DNA of 64,000 nt from Arthrinium phaeospermum (GCA_006503535.1 QYRS01000013.1:124001-188000); one strand, 5' to 3'; positions 46,323-60,046 are shown, counted from the first letter of the stretch. The notes: generated by a model not told the origin, from the sequence alone. Program-made: numbers and translations.

Positions 46323-49220
46323 ATGACGGTGTTTTTAGCTTCTCTGTAAGTCGTGCTCATGTTGGATTCGGGTCTCTGATGCCCGTTTCGATTCCATTGC
46401 CCTCGCAATGCGATGAATGGCTGCTTACTGAAAAACTCCGTCAGCAATCTCCCCAAAACTGTCCACTTCAAGCTGCCAGATGCTCCCAGGAAGAGAGATC
46501 GTCCGCAGAAGGCGCCAATCGACAAGCCTCCCAAAGTCAACAACAAGGCGGCTCGCCCTCCTATAGACACCCGACCTAGTCTGTTCGCGCCAAACCCCAC
46601 CGTAACCCCTCCAGAGACCCCCACCGAGGATGAGCATGCTGTCCTGGACGACGGCCTCTTCACGAATGAAGACGGCGTACGACTGCACGTCTCGCAGCCC
46701 TCGGACGACGAGAGCAGCGTAGACCTTGGCCCAACCGACCGGGAGTCCCCCAAATGGGGCGCCAGGATGGACCAGCCCATGTCCCGGGCCAACTCGCCAC
46801 CTCCCTCCTCCATACTCGACCATTCGCGGATCCTCCAAAAGGCCAAAGAGCTGGGTCGCCAGGGTGTGACGCAACCTCGGCAGCACCGCAGCGACAGCCA
46901 CGACAGGGTCTTCGCCAATGCCAACTGGCGCATTGTCCATTCGGACCAGGGCAATGGCGGATTGCGCAACGCCGCCGAAGCCGCATTGCGCGACGGTTAT
47001 GAGGGCGAATACACTTGGGTTGGCACCTTGGGGATGCCAACCGATGCTCTGGAGGGGACACAGCAGAAAGATGATATCCACGATCGTCTACTGACCGAGT
47101 ACAACATGTTGACCGTCTTCTGTTCCGACAAGGACTTTGATGGTCACTACTCGCACTTCTGCAAGCAGATCCTGTGGCCTGTCTTCCACTACCAGATTCC
47201 CGACAACCCCAAGAGCAAAGCGTACGAAGATCATTCCTGGAAGTTCTATGTCAATGTCAACCAAAACTTCGCCGACAAGATTGTCAAGAACTGGAAGCGA
47301 GGAGACACGATATGGGTCCATGACTATCACCTGCTTCTGGTTCCAGCCATGGTCCGCCAGAAAATACCCGACGCCAAGATTGGCCTTTTCTTACATGTCC
47401 CTTTCCCTTCATCTGAAGTCTTCCGTTGCTTGGCCGTGAGAAAGGAGCTTTTGGAAGGCATGCTGGGGGCGAACTTGATTGGCTTTCAAATCCCAGAATA
47501 TACCCGACATTTCTTGCAGACATGCAGCAGGATTCTGAACGTCGAGGCCACGGCAGAAGGAATTCACCTTGAAGATCGATTTGTCAACGTCGTGGCCCAG
47601 GCTATTGGCATTGACCCCGTCAGCCTCAACCAGCATCGCCAAGACGAGGAAGTCCAGAAATGGATCAGCATCATGAAAGATCGATACAAGGACAAGAAGA
47701 TCATTGTCGCTCGCGACAAGCTGGACCATGTCCGAGGCGTACGCGAGAAGCTGCTCTCTTACGAGCTGTTCCTCAACAAGAACCCTCAGTGGCGTGATAA
47801 GATTGTCCTCATCCAAGTCGCACTGTCTGGGGGCGAGAACAGCGACCTCGATGCTGCAGTCTCGGACATTGTCACCCGTGTGAACTCGTCTTGGGCGAAC
47901 CTTGCATACCAGCCGCTGGTATATCTCAAGCAGGACATTCCGTACTCGCAGTATCTGGCCCTGCTTACCATTGCCGATGCCTTGATGATCACCAGTCAGC
48001 GCGAGGGCATGAATCTGACCTCGCACGAGTTCCTGGCCTGCCAGGATGGCCACTGCGACGAGAAGAAGCATGGTTCTCTGATTCTTTCCGAGTTCACGGG
48101 CACCTCGTCCCTATTCGGCGGTAACGAACTTTCGGTCAACCCCTGGAGCTACCGTCAATGCTCTGACGCTATCGGTAAAGCTGTGGAAATGTCGGATGAG
48201 GAGAAAGCAACGCGCTGGACGAAACTCTACGAAACCATCAAAAACCACACTGGCGGGCAATGGTTTACAAAATACCTGAAGACTCTGGATGACGCTTTCG
48301 AGGAGCAACATCGTCACAGCCAGACGTCGATTCCCCGTCTTAACCTGCAGAAGCTCAGTTTGAGGTATTCCCAGTCTCAGCGTCGCGTATTCTTCCTGGA
48401 TCTGGAGGGCACCCTCATCCCGAATAACCCTATGAGCTCCACGGTGCCCATGAATGCTCAGGTATGTCTCGCTGCCCTGGCCACTACTAAACCCCGCCCA
48501 CTGACTGATTTTTAGCGAACACTCTCTGTCCTGAACGATCTTGTGGAGGATAGCCGCAATACAGTCTACATTATGTCAGGTCGTAGGCCTGACGAGTTGG
48601 ATCGACTCTTCCGCTTGGTTCCCAATCTGGGCCTAATTGCGGAGAATGGCTCCTTTATCAAGTATACGGGTAACAGCACATGGACCGAGATCGCCGACCG
48701 TTCCAGTGTCGCGGCCTGGAAGGAGTCGGTTCGCTCCACTTTGCAATATTACATTGAGCGGACCCCGGGTGTCGAAGTTGAAGACCGACGCTGCTCTCTC
48801 ATTTTCGACTATAAACACGCCGAGGATTTCTCCACTGCCGAACGACAAGCGAGCGACTGGACGGGCCACATCAACGAATCCTGCGAGGGACAGCATGTAC
48901 ACGCCACGCAGCTGGACAGTTGTGTAGTAGTGGAATCCACCGACTACACAAAACATACTGCCGCCGAACGGATCTACAATGACATGAAGACCAACGCGCC
49001 TTATGCCGACAAGGCTAGCGATGTCGACTTTGTCATGGTTGTTGGCGACGGTCGCGAAGATGAAAAGGTTTTCAAATGGGCAAACTGTCTAGGCAAGACT
49101 GCCATCAAGGACGTCTATACCGTGAGCCTCGGAAACCGCAATACGGAAGCAACCAGCACCTTGACCCAAGGCGTGACTGGTGTTCTTGTCACTCTGCAAA
49201 AGCTTGCCAACTCACCCTAG
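46323..49220 (+). CDS. trehalose-6-phosphate synthase/phosphatase complex subunit (Tps2/Tps3-like)
   Basis: Three exons, 46323-46345, 46445-48461 and 48516-49220, give 914 residues. The 23-base first exon encodes MTVFLAS and joins LNLPKTVHFKLPD, matching the MTVF...LPKT start of fungal complex subunits. Residues about 140-620 form a GT20 domain (WVHDYHLLLVPAMVRQ, FLHVPFPSSEVFR, SQREGMN). A C-terminal HAD phosphatase-like domain follows (FFLDLEGTLIP near 658; VVGDGREDE near 855). Cytosolic trehalose synthesis complexes combine Tps1, Tps2 and regulatory Tps3/Tsl1. Here the nucleotide-sugar-binding RLDYxKG motif reads KLDHVRG, and the HAD motifs depart from DxDGT and GDDxTDE. Both active sites may therefore be weak or dead, pointing to a regulatory subunit; an active Tps2-type phosphatase is the alternative. 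An STRE core lies upstream. Confidence 0.94.
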
Positions 49221-50923
49221 GGGATGAGCGGGCACCAAACACAGCAGGAGCACGGCGGAGCTGGCTGGGCTGTTGGATGAGACGATTGGATTCATGCACT
49301 GGTACCCTCTATCCCAAGCCGTCTCTTTGGGGATCGATTCTTCTCCAATTCTTCTCTTGTCTTTCTGTTTTTCCTGAATCTCGCTTGCTTTCTTGTATGA
49401 CCAATGGAGCACGGAGTGTGGCGTTGGAACTGAAGGAAATTGTACGTCACGTGCACTTGTTATCCTGGACAACGAATGGTATGAATGGAATGAGAGGTGG
49501 GTAAATACGACACCAGCGATGGACTACTCTGAATCAGGTCGGCATAGAGGCAGGCAATAGAATAGATAGCTATTTATTATAAAAAGCATGGATATGTGCT
49601 GGTGATAAGGACCCGGCATAAAGTGGTTTCCCCCCCTTCCCTTCTTCTCGGTATTTGAAAAGCCCTCACGAGAACCGTAGCTGACCACGAACAGTCGCCA
49701 AATTGTCCCTCAAGCGTACATAATGCAGGCGAGTCCCGGCAACCACCAAAACGATGGGGGCTCGTACGTGCTGCGTATGTTGCTCAAGCTTCGGCGCCGC
49801 ATTCGAGCAGAGTAGGTTCTCGAAATAACCCGGAAGCCTACCAGGCGATGCCTGGCCCACCCAAGCCGTCAGTGGTCTCCAAATCTCTTGCAGACCAGCC
49901 CACCAAGCTTTTCTTTAGTGCATCAACTTGTGCGACAGTGTGCGGCGGCGGCGGGATTTATGCAGCATCGCGCTTCCCTCTAGCTCTGGCTGCCGGTGCT
50001 AACTAGGCCATTTCCTGGCCAGGCTGACTGGCTGAGCGACGGGACCATACGGATTGATCAACCGTGAGTGACGGCAAATGAGGATTTTCACATGACAGGA
50101 GGCTGCACCGTTTTCTAGACGAACAACGGGCATGATTCCATAGCAGTGTGGCAAGCCATTCCCCGAGACCGAGAAAAAAAAAGAAGGTTTTCTGACACCA
50201 TCCCACCTTGTCGATATTGCTGCTGCCGGTTGTCCTTCGGCGAACGATATGCCGGGTTTTGTGGAACGAACTACCAAACTGCCGCGGAGGCTGGATCCAC
50301 ACGGACTTCCGTGACACCTCGAGATCCCATCACTGTACTCGGTACTGCTGGTCAATTTCATTTCTGAGCCAACACATCTTGTGATGTATTGTGCTTGGCT
50401 GCTTGACGGAATTTCATGCATCATGCCACGCACGGTAGTTCAAGACGTCGGTGAGATTGATCAAATGTGAAAGTCTCAGACATCAGTCATCGGGTCGCCC
50501 AACCATTTTACCCCAACCATGTCCGGAGAGTGGCCTGTAGGATTCGGCCACCAAGACAAGTGCAGAGCATGCAATGAATAACATTTCCAGGGACCTTAGG
50601 CCAGCGATACACGACTGGTAACCCCGGAACCTTGTCATCTAGCGAGCTTGGCTGACCTTGATAAAAGCATCAGCCTGCCAACCTCCATCCCGCAAGACTG
50701 CTTAAAGATTGTTCGTCTCTTCTCCAGCTGACCGATACGAAGCCAAGTCACTAACCAACTCAATGCCAGAAGCCGAGACGACGGTAGCTGCTCCCAGCGG
50801 CCAGACAACCTCTCCTTCGGTGCCTATCCCCAGCGATTCCACGTGGTTCTGGAACTGGGTGATGAACTCGCATCTCTAGGCAACTGCTTTTGTGATTCAC
50901 GTCGGCTGACAGGCGAGCCCAAA
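49221..50923. other. intergenic region
   Basis: About 1.7 kb with 3' sequence of the trehalose gene and the promoter of the MFS gene. No gene is supported. An upstream ATG frame begins at 50763 and could be a spliced first exon of the MFS gene (see that entry). Confidence 0.5.
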
Positions 50924-52870
50924 ATGCGTCTTCACACCCTGCGTGAGCTCGATAACAGCGAAGGCACCGTCCAGCTGCACAAGGGTGGCGATGGAACCCT
51001 GGAACTCGTGCCGCGGCCCAACGAGGCCGACCCGAACGACCCGCTACGATGGCCGACATGGAAAAAGCACGTCGCTTTCGGGGCCGTGTGCGCCTTTGCT
51101 TTTCTCACGAACTATGGAATCGGAGGCTTGGCACCAGCCTTCTACATCCTATCTAAGGAGTTTGACAAGACAGTGCCTGAGACGAGTGACCTGCTACTCT
51201 GGCCGATTCTTGTCCTTGGAGTGAGCATTACAAGCCAGCCCACTCACTGACCTATGCTGAGCGTGAAAGCTGATTGCAAGTAGGCGTTCAATTTCTTCTG
51301 GGTCCCTGTCGCCAACTACATTGGCAAGCGGCCCGTCTTCGTCTTTGCCAGTCTGCTATTGACTTTGTGTTCCATATGGGGCGCGACGGCCAATGGCTTT
51401 CGAAGCCTTTTGTGGAGTAATATCATCGGCGCATTTGCCGGTAGTTCTACTGAAGCGCTGGGTGCTAGCATGGTCAACGACTTGTACTTTCTTCACGAGC
51501 GCGGGGCCAAGATGGGTATCTACACGAATGCCATCAGCGGCGGCAACACCATCGGACCGCTCTTCTGCTCGTTTGTGCTCCAGGGGCTCTCTTGGCGCTG
51601 GTAAGCGACTTTCGGTGTTTATTCCCTCCTGTTTTAGTGTTTATTCCACGTTAGTCCAGTGTCTCACGAGGGATGGGATAACCGCTTGTTCCAAAAATTC
51701 CACTACAAGCAGAGTAAATGCTGACACCGAGAGTCGATAAGGCATAAGTGGATCACCACCATTCTGACGGCCATCACTTTCATCGCGGTGCTGTTCTTTG
51801 TCCCGGAGACCAGATACTACCGAGCAAACGAGCAGCCCAGCCGTGTCGAGGAAGGGCTTGTACCGCCAGCCCTGCGTCCAATGTCTCTGGGCCGACCCGA
51901 TAGCCTCTTTACGTGCTGGGAGCCCGCGGGTCCGTCCCCGACTCCCGAGAAGAGCCGGGCCACGGCTCGCGGCCATCAGAGCACCAGCTCGGGGTCCCGC
52001 TCGCCCGAGCGCTACGCCGTTGCTGAGCTTCCCCGGAAGACTTACCTTCAGGAGGTCTCACTCTGGACGGGTGTGACGCCCAACACGACGCTCTTTAAGT
52101 CATTTGTGCGCCCGCTGCCGCTGATCGTGTACCCCTGCGTCATCTACGCGTTCCTGGGCTACGCCGTGTCGCTTGTGCTCACGGTGGCCGTCAACATTCT
52201 GAACCCGTTCGTGCTGCAGGCGCCGCCCTACAACTGGTCGCCCCTGATCAGCGGCCTGATCAACATTGCGGGTTTCCTGGGAAATGTCTGCGGCGCCTAC
52301 GCGGGCGGCTGGCTCGTGGACGTCTGGAGCGACTGGCGGTCCCGCAAGAACCAGGGCGTCTTCGAGCCCGAGAGCCGCCTCGCCCTCCTGGTGCTGCCGA
52401 CTCTCATTACGGGCGCCGGCTGCCTCGTGTTTGGCTACGGTGTCGAGCGTGCCCTCCACTGGACCAGCCTCTTCTTTGGCTACGGCATGATCAGCTTCGC
52501 CCTTACGGCCGTGCCGACCATTACTATGGCCTACGTCAGTGACTGCGTGCTGCCGGTCAATGCGGATGCGTTGATGCTGGTTAATGGTAAGTCCCAACGA
52601 GGGTAGTCTCTTCGCGTGTCCTCGATCGATTACGGGTCAGATCATAGATGGCTAACAATGTGCTTCATTTTATATATAGGGCTGAAGAACATTGTGGCCT
52701 TCGGGTTCCTGTACGGCATCGTCCCCTGGGCCGAGGAGGCGGGCTACATCAATTGCTTCGGGACCCAGTGCGGCATCTTCGTGGGCATCGTCGCAATCGG
52801 GGCCGTGCTGATGGTCATGTTCGGCGCGAGAATACGACATGCGCAGGCAAACTGGCGCATTATTATGTGA
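50924..52870 (+). CDS. MFS transporter, fungal DHA1-like
   Basis: Four exons: 50924-51220, 51284-51600, 51742-52586 and 52680-52870, giving 549 residues. Introns are GT-AG and in phase. The N-terminal tail contains PNEADPNDPLRWPTWKK, a signature of a large fungal MFS subfamily with unknown or drug/small-molecule substrates. Helix 2 and loop LGAFNFFWVPVANYIGKRPVF, helix 4/5 region STEALGASMVNDLYFLHERG, and SGGNTIGPLF are typical. A cytosolic central loop of about 100 residues (Ser/Pro/Arg-rich) separates the halves, then six more helices follow. The start is the ATG nearest the conserved tail. A longer form using the ATG at 50763 with a short intron ending near 50917 would add about 33 residues. 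The third acceptor (GATAAG) is weak but required for frame. Confidence 0.9.
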
Positions 52871-53883
52871 GGGCGGAACTAATCGAGCAACTCTACGCAA
52901 CGGACTTGGGTTGGGTTATTGTATATGCGGGGCTACCATCCCATCCCGGCACTGCTCCGAGAAGGGCGTGACAAAGTGAACGGAGCGTCGTACGGCGCTG
53001 TTTTCGGGTGTCACAATATCGAGTGAATATGGTCAGGTGTTTAGACAGTCGGATGTTGGGGTTTTTTTTTTTACATCAGTTATCCAATAAATACTATACT
53101 ATATAATACATACCATACCCGTTCTTACCATCATACGACAGTGGTGAGAGTAAGTGTGCACAACTACGGATTAGGTACCCAATGTATTTGATAGATCGGC
53201 AGCAAAACGTGGTCAGTACATCGACTGGTTGACTTTTTCTTGGTAAAGCTGCCCGCAACGCCTTTTCAACGCTCTGATATGCAACGTGGCTCTATACGAG
53301 GTAACTGAGGTGGTGCCAGTATCGCATATCGCGAGGGTTACATCAGAACTAGGTATGCATTCGTTATGTAAGTTCCTAAGGATCGTATGGATGACATCGC
53401 GCGAACAGGGCGTGCATGTGCCAAGCCAAGCTAGGCTGAGCTGAGCTGAACAGCGGGCCACACCCCGCCAATGATCTGACGTCTGTCCACCCAAAGGGAG
53501 GGCTTTGGAAAAAAAAAAAAAAAAAGAGCAGAAGAGGAGGGACCAGTGCCCCGCGACCTCCGAGGATCGGCACCGTTTCAAAAATCCCCTACAGCAACAT
53601 ACCTAGAGCGATGAGAGGCAGGTAAGGTTTAGTAGGCTCCGTAGCTAGCTGGACAGGACATCGCAATACTTGACTCGGCCTATCAGAAGATAACACAAAC
53701 AAACCACTTATTGACTACAGTCCTGATTGCTGGCTTGCTCACTCACTCGATATTGCATCCCTCTGAGCCAATTGCCCAACTGAGAGCCAAGTTTCGCTTA
53801 ACCTCATTTGCACAATCGCGACTCGAACGTCTCGAGTCAGTCACCGCCGTTCACACGAACCTCCCCGTCAGGCATCAATCATC
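52871..53883. other. intergenic region
   Basis: About 1 kb with T runs near 53059-53070 and an A run near 53510-53525. No gene is supported. Confidence 0.5.
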
Positions 53884-55251
53884 ATGGCCGCCTTCCCGCC
53901 TCCTCCGGTCAACACAATTGACTGGTCAAATGTTGGATTCCGCGTCAGAGAAGGTGTGCATAAGACCCGAGCTGTGGTGTCTTGGTGACACATGTCTATC
54001 TATAGCTTCCCGCTTTGGCTGACCCCCCATTCCGTGTTGTAGTCAACGGCCACATCGAGTCGCATTACTCACAGAAGACCGGGAAATGGTCGCCCCTCAA
54101 GTTCGTGACGGACCCCTTCATCCGGATCCACGGCATGGCCCCGGCTCTCAACTACGGCCAGACAGCCTATGAGGGCCTCAAGGCCTTCCGCACCCCCTCG
54201 GGCGACATCCAGGTCTTCCGTCCTGACCGCAACGCCGCCCGCATGCAGCACTCGGCCGAGTTCATCTCCTGCCCGCCCGTCCCCAACGACCTGTTCGTCG
54301 ATGCCGTCAAGGCCGCCGTCTCCCTGAATGCCGAGTACGTGCCCCCGCACGAGACGGGCGCCGCCATGTACATCCGGCCCCAGATCTACGGCTCCAGCGC
54401 CCAGCTGGGCCTGAACCCGCCGGAGGAGTACATGTTCTGCGTCTACGTGCTGCCTACTGGTGTCTACCACGGCACCCATCCGGTCAACGCCCTGATCCTG
54501 GACGAGTTCGACCGCGCCGCGCCCAACGGAACCGGCAGCGCCAAGGTCGGCGGCAACTACGCGCCGGTGCTGCGCTGGAGCGAGCGAGCCCGAAACCAGG
54601 GCTTCGGCATCACTCTGCACTTGGACAGCGCTTCGCACTCGGAGATTGACGAGTTCAGCACCAGTGGTTTCATTGGTGCCATCAAGAACGGCGAGGACGT
54701 GACACTTGTCGTACCCGACTCCAAGGCCGTCATTGACAGTGTCACCTCGGACAGCGTCCAGGAGATTGGCCGGAGCTTGGGCTGGAAGGTGGAGAAGCGA
54801 TCGGTGAGTATCCAATAGGATCGTCGAATAAACCCCTGAAGCTTGGCACTCACTTACACACACGTCCTCCAATCTGCAGATCAAGTACGGAGAGCTTCCC
54901 CAGTTTACCGAGGTCATGGCTGCCGGTACCGCCGCCGCTCTGGTGCCTATCCGCTCCATCACCCGCCGTGTGGCACCTTCGACTGCTGCCTCCATCACAT
55001 CCACCGTCAAGGAGCACGCCCGCTTGTCGAGCGACAGCGAGTCGGAGAAGGTCACCTTCATCGAGGAGAGCCAAGAAGACGCCGGCCCCATCTGCTTGAA
55101 GCTGCTGACGCAGCTCAAGTCTATCCAGCAAGGAAAGGCCAAGGACCAGTTCGGGTGGAACGCCGCCGTAAGCGCCGCCGATGGCTCCAAGGTCGAGGGT
55201 GTCCCGTCGGCAACCAACGGAAATGGCCAGACCGTGGACCAGATGGACTAA
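53884..55251 (+). CDS. branched-chain amino acid aminotransferase
   Basis: Three exons, 53884-53953, 54043-54803 and 54880-55251, give 400 residues. Intron 1 (GTGTGC...GTAG) joins FRVRE to VNGHIESHYS, and intron 2 (GTGAGT...GCAG) joins VEKRS to IKYGELPQ. It is a fold-type IV PLP enzyme that interconverts Leu, Ile and Val with their keto acids using glutamate and 2-oxoglutarate. The PLP lysine is K191 in AKVGGNYAP, and NYGQTAYEGLKAFR and MYIRPQIYGS are intact. The N-terminus (MAAFPPPPVNTIDWSNVGF) lacks a clear mitochondrial presequence, so a cytosolic, Bat2-like form is likely. A C-terminal tail of about 25 residues beyond the catalytic domain is poorly ordered (SKVEGVPSATNGNGQ). Some relatives act in secondary metabolism, but no cluster core gene is seen here. 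Confidence 0.95.
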
Positions 55252-57222
55252 GTATTGCGGGCATTGTTAAAAAGTGTAAATAGATGGGTCCAATAGATAG
55301 GCATATATAAAACAAGATATACAATCTCCAATATGAGAGGCTTTTTTTTCTTTTTTCCTCCAAGGCTCTGATTGAAGGTGGGCTGATGGAGCCGCGTAGA
55401 TATTACTCTGTGACTGGCTTGGGCTCGTGTCGATCTCTACTACCCCAAAAAGGCCTTCTAAGCATGCAGTGTATCGGCGGTCAAGATCATGGGTTGATGA
55501 ATCAACCGGTAGCAAGCCAGCTTCACTTCAGCTCGCTTCAGCAGTGGAAAGACCAATTAGATACTCCGTACATGTACTGTAGCCAACAGCACTGATGCCC
55601 GTTAATGCAGGCCTGAGATGTTTCCGCATTGAAGTCTTTGGAAGTGGAGGGGGAGGGGGGCTTTTCCTTGGGGGTCTGTCTCTATGCCTGACGGGTGGCT
55701 GTTGTTATGAAATCTGGAAAGGCAAGCAAAACATCAGGGATGATACCTAGCCCAGCAGAAAGTGTAAATGGATGAATGCGGTTGTTGCGGAAGTGGACAC
55801 TGCGGGATTTAGTTACAGGTATCTAAATAGGCACGCATCCATATATACTCTACTTGGAGATGTGAGAGCTGTGGGTGATTGTCATTTCGTGATCTGGAGG
55901 GCGGCCTCCGACAGGGGGGGAGGGGGGAAGGGACAGCAACCAGCAACGGACAGCCTGCAGATGCCTAGGTACTTACTTAGGATGTACCTACCTCGTTTTT
56001 GGATGAGCATGCAGGTTCCTTGATTCAACAGTGTACTACAATATTATTATTTCCACTTATCTTTCGTGTGTGTATATTGCCTACTACACACATTGGAAGA
56101 CCAAAACATGCCCAAGACAGAAACACAGTTGGGGTGTAGTAGTATGGGATTGCTGAATGCCATGGGATTTGGTAGTTGGTGCGGCCAATGGACTGTTCTA
56201 GCCCCATGCACTAAGACCGCAGACTTACCCGCACTTGCACTTCCAGGGCCATTGCACACTCCCACCACAATTATGGTGTCTTCCTACTGGACGTTGCGGT
56301 ATCTTCTCTGCACAGGGGCCGCGGGCAACCAATCTCTCCAAGTCCCGTAGTCGATCACTTCCACTACGAGCTCCGAAAGGCCTTGGCATCGCTTGGCTCG
56401 GGTGGGATGTGGGATGGCATGCAAGTGCAGAAATAGCGACTCCATGCGTTCGGTCACCAACTACTAGGGTCTGGACTCTGGACTCTGGACTCTGGAGGGA
56501 TACTATGTCGGGAGTGCTCTGCGAATCCACTGACATCATACCGTAATCCGAAAACAGCATGCCGCAGACCAAGGCGCAGGCAAGCCTCTTAGCGTCGACA
56601 AATGAAAAGCTTATCTGAAGCCGGCCCTCTGCTTCTTTTACACAGCATCCTTACAGTACTCTCCCCCTTATCTGGCCAATCACTGCCGTGTCCTGCGCTG
56701 AAGACTACCTATACCAGCACCCTGCTGCATCGTAAAGGGTTGGTAACATGGCAGCATGGAGGAGGCAACATGGCTTCCCGCCTTGAGACCCTTGAACCCA
56801 GCAGAAGGAGGAGCCATGTCCATTTCCATGAGCATAGAGACCCCTGGTGCCTCTCTTACTTCTCTTCTGCGGACTTGGTCCCCCCCCCCCATATGCTGTT
56901 GACCAGGCAGCTTGATTCGTCCGAACCATGCGGTGCTGATGCCCGGCTTCTGATTGACACCACGACGCCATTATGTAGCGATGAACTATGGTAGCCCTTC
57001 ACTGCAGATAGGGATGGGCCCGACCGGCTCGCTGGCACGTGGCGTTCACCTTCCGCTGGCCAAACCTGAACCAGATCCAGCTAGTTGGAGTCGCTTATTA
57101 GTATATTTGTTGACCGAGCCCTGTCTCACCCACACCTGGATTTCTCTCGCACTCCTCTACTGCTGCACCCCGTTGCTCTCACGAACCGCGTACCTTGGGG
57201 GTTCCCGTGAACAAGCGTAGCC
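55252..57222. other. intergenic region
   Basis: About 2 kb without a supported gene. It holds T-rich tracts near 55341-55360, a G-rich run near 55914-55928, TAGGTACTTACTTAGG-type motifs near 55967-55990, and a four-copy heptamer repeat listed separately. Confidence 0.5.
56470..56497. repeat. TCTGGAC heptamer repeat
   Basis: Three perfect and one nearly perfect 7-base copies in tandem. Confidence 0.92.
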
Positions 57223-60046
57223 ATGACGACCCCGACAATCACCATCGCAGATGACCTCTCGCCATTGGACAAACCTGAGAGATCATCGCAGGTTGGGGGC
57301 ATTTACCGTACGCGTAGCCACGACGCCCGTGCGCGAAGCGCCTCCAGGAGTTCGCAGGAGCGTAGCGACCAGACCGGCGATGTTGAGGATGAAGAGGACT
57401 GGAACCGCGACGATGGTCGGAAGAAGCAAGTCTTCAAAGGGACAACTCTGCTCTGGTAACTCCCCTTCCTCATCACCGAATGACAAAGACACGGGACCCC
57501 ATCGGCCCCAATCTGACTGCTGTTTCGCAGGCTGGCCTACCAATCAACGGGAGTCATCTATGGTGACATCGGAACTAGGTGAGAGACCCCGATTCCCCAA
57601 ATCAAACCTCGTAAATCGATGGGAGACAAATGAACTCACATTGTCCGATAGCCCCCTATACGTCTTCTCATCTACCTTCACCAACACACCAGACTACAAT
57701 GATGTACTCCAAGTGCTCTCACTTATCATATGGTCTCTCACCATCATGGTGACCCTCAAATACGTGCTCATCATTCTCCATGCCGACAATGAGGGTGAAG
57801 GAGGCACCTTCAGCTGCTACTCTCTACTGACACGATATGTAAGCGACACAGAGAGAGATATTTATACCCCTTACTTTTACTTGTTGGATCGTGACACTGA
57901 CCCATTCAGGCCAACATCACCCAGCGCGACCCTCGTGAAGCTTTGCTCGTAAGGATGGAACGGCACAAGACCCAAGATCTGCACCGTACCAACAAGTCCA
58001 TTCGCTCCGGCATCGAGCATTCCAGCTTCATCCGCGGCTTACTCAAGACCATTGGCGTCCTGGCTGTTTCCATGGTCATGGCCGATGGCGTGTTGACGCC
58101 TGCTCAGTCGGTACTTGGAGCCGTGCAAGGACTCAACGTCGTGAAGCCCGATATCTCGTCTTCCACCATTGTGGGGACATCGTGTGGAATCCTGGTAGTG
58201 CTATTTGTACTGCAACCCCTGGGAACCTCGAAGCTGGCTAGCAGCTTCGCACCCATCGTCATTGTATGGCTTGCCTTCAATGCCAGTTCCGGCATTTACA
58301 ACCTGGTTCTGTACGACCATTCCGTGCTCAAAGCATTCTCCCCCTACTACGCCATTCACTTTTTCATCCAGAATAAGACCGATGGGTGGAGGATGCTCGG
58401 AGGGGTCTTGTTGGCCTTCACTGGCGTCGAGGCGCTATTTGCCGACCTGGGCGCCTTCAGCATGAGGGCGATTCAGCTGAGCTGGATGTGTTATACCTAT
58501 CCCTGCTTGTTGCTGGCCTACATTGGCCAAGCTGCCTACATCAGTGTCCACCCTGATGCCTACAGCAACCCATTCTACAACTGTCTCCCGCCTGGCATGC
58601 TATATCCTAGCCTTGTCGTTGCGATTCTCGCGGCCATCGTGGCTTCTCAGGCCATCATCACCGCGACCTACCAGGTAAGTGATGATACACGGGATCTGCA
58701 ACGGTTCGTCCACTGACCCGTCCGGCACAGCTTTCGAGTCAGATTATGAAGCTGTCCTACTGCCCGCACATGAAAATTGTGCATACGTCCAAGACATTCC
58801 ACGGACAGCTCTACGTTCCTTTCCTCAACTGGATCCTCATGGTCCTCACGATCGTCGTGACATGCGCTTATTCCAATACGACACGTCTCGGAAATGCTTA
58901 TGGGTGAATCCTCCACATCCCAACCACATAAGGCATGACTGCCTCAGCTAACCGACTATGCCTCCTTCTAGTGTCTGTGTCATGTTTGTGACTTTCTTTG
59001 ACACCTGCATGGTGACTCTAGTGTCGCTCATCGTCTGGAAGTTCTCGCCGTTCCTCGTCTTCATCCCCTGGCTGTTCTTCGCGACGATCGACGGGCTGTA
59101 TCTCTCATCTTCTCTTGTCAAGGTCCCAGATGGTGCATGGCTCACACTTACCATCGCGGGCATTCTGGCGGGTCTTTTTCTCCTTTGGCGCTTCGGAAAG
59201 GAGAACCAGTGGCGGGCCGAAGCCGAGGACCGTTTCAAGCCAGGGTACCTGATCACAAAACAGGCAGACGGGAGACTATCCCTTGCTGACCGATGGGGCG
59301 GCGGCGCTCTGTCCAAGATCCGCGGCCTCGGAATCTATTTCGACAAGACCGGAGTCTTGACGCCGACGGTCTTTTCTCAGTTTGTTACCAAGTTCGGTGC
59401 CATACCAGACACACTGATCTTCTTTCATCTTCATCCTGTGGAGGCCCCAACTGTCCCGGATGGCGAAAGGTATTCCATCGCACGCCTCGGATCGATCCCA
59501 GGCTGTTACAGATTGGTCGTGAAACATGGATTCATGGACGAGGTCATCTCTCCCGATCTGGGGGCTCTCATCTACGAGCAGATACGCAAGTTCATCGTCC
59601 GGCAAGCTGGGGGCGACCACCCGCTCGAAGAAGAAGAAGAAGACACCACGCTGCACGAGGAAGATCAAGCCATGACCACGGGACTTGCGAAACCGCCGAG
59701 CGCCCACCTCAAGCACACGGCCGCTGCCGGCCAGACTGTCGAGGAGAGGGCTGAGGGGGATATGAATGAGGACCGCCCCCAGGAGAAAGGCAAGGTTCGG
59801 GAAGCCCCTGAGCTGAGGAACGAGGCTGTCCGATCCGAGCTGGCGCAGCTCGACCGCTCGTACGCAGCCAAGGTCATGTACGTGGTCGGAAAGGAGCAAA
59901 TGAAGATCAAACAAGACACTTCGATCTTCCGGCGCATTGTTTTGACCACCTTCTTGTGGATCAGGGAGAACACCCGAGCCAAGATTGCGAACCTGCGGCT
60001 CTCTATGGACCGCGTGGTCGAGGTCGGCTTTGTGAAGGAAATATGA
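57223..60046 (+). CDS. hak-1: high-affinity potassium transporter, HAK/KUP family
   Basis: Six exons: 57223-57455, 57531-57578, 57652-57838, 57910-58674, 58731-58903 and 58972-60046, giving 826 residues. Splice joins restore the family signature GVIYGDIGTSPLYVFSS and the later motifs VMADGVLTPAQSVLGA and LFADLGAFS. The protein is a plasma-membrane K+ uptake system, probably H+-coupled, used at low external K+. An acidic and Ser/Arg-rich N-terminal tail of about 65 residues precedes 12 expected membrane segments. A long cytosolic C-terminal region follows, with LSKIRGLGIYFDKTG and an acidic stretch (EEEEEDTTLHEED). The 48-base second exon carries the conserved motif. The symbol follows the Neurospora orthologue by similarity. 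It is one of several fungal K+ uptake families, so redundancy with TRK proteins is expected. Confidence 0.96.

Noticed and set aside
54069..55217. 382-codon open frame antisense to the aminotransferase
   Set aside because: Opposite a spliced gene with an intact PLP site; no domain visible.
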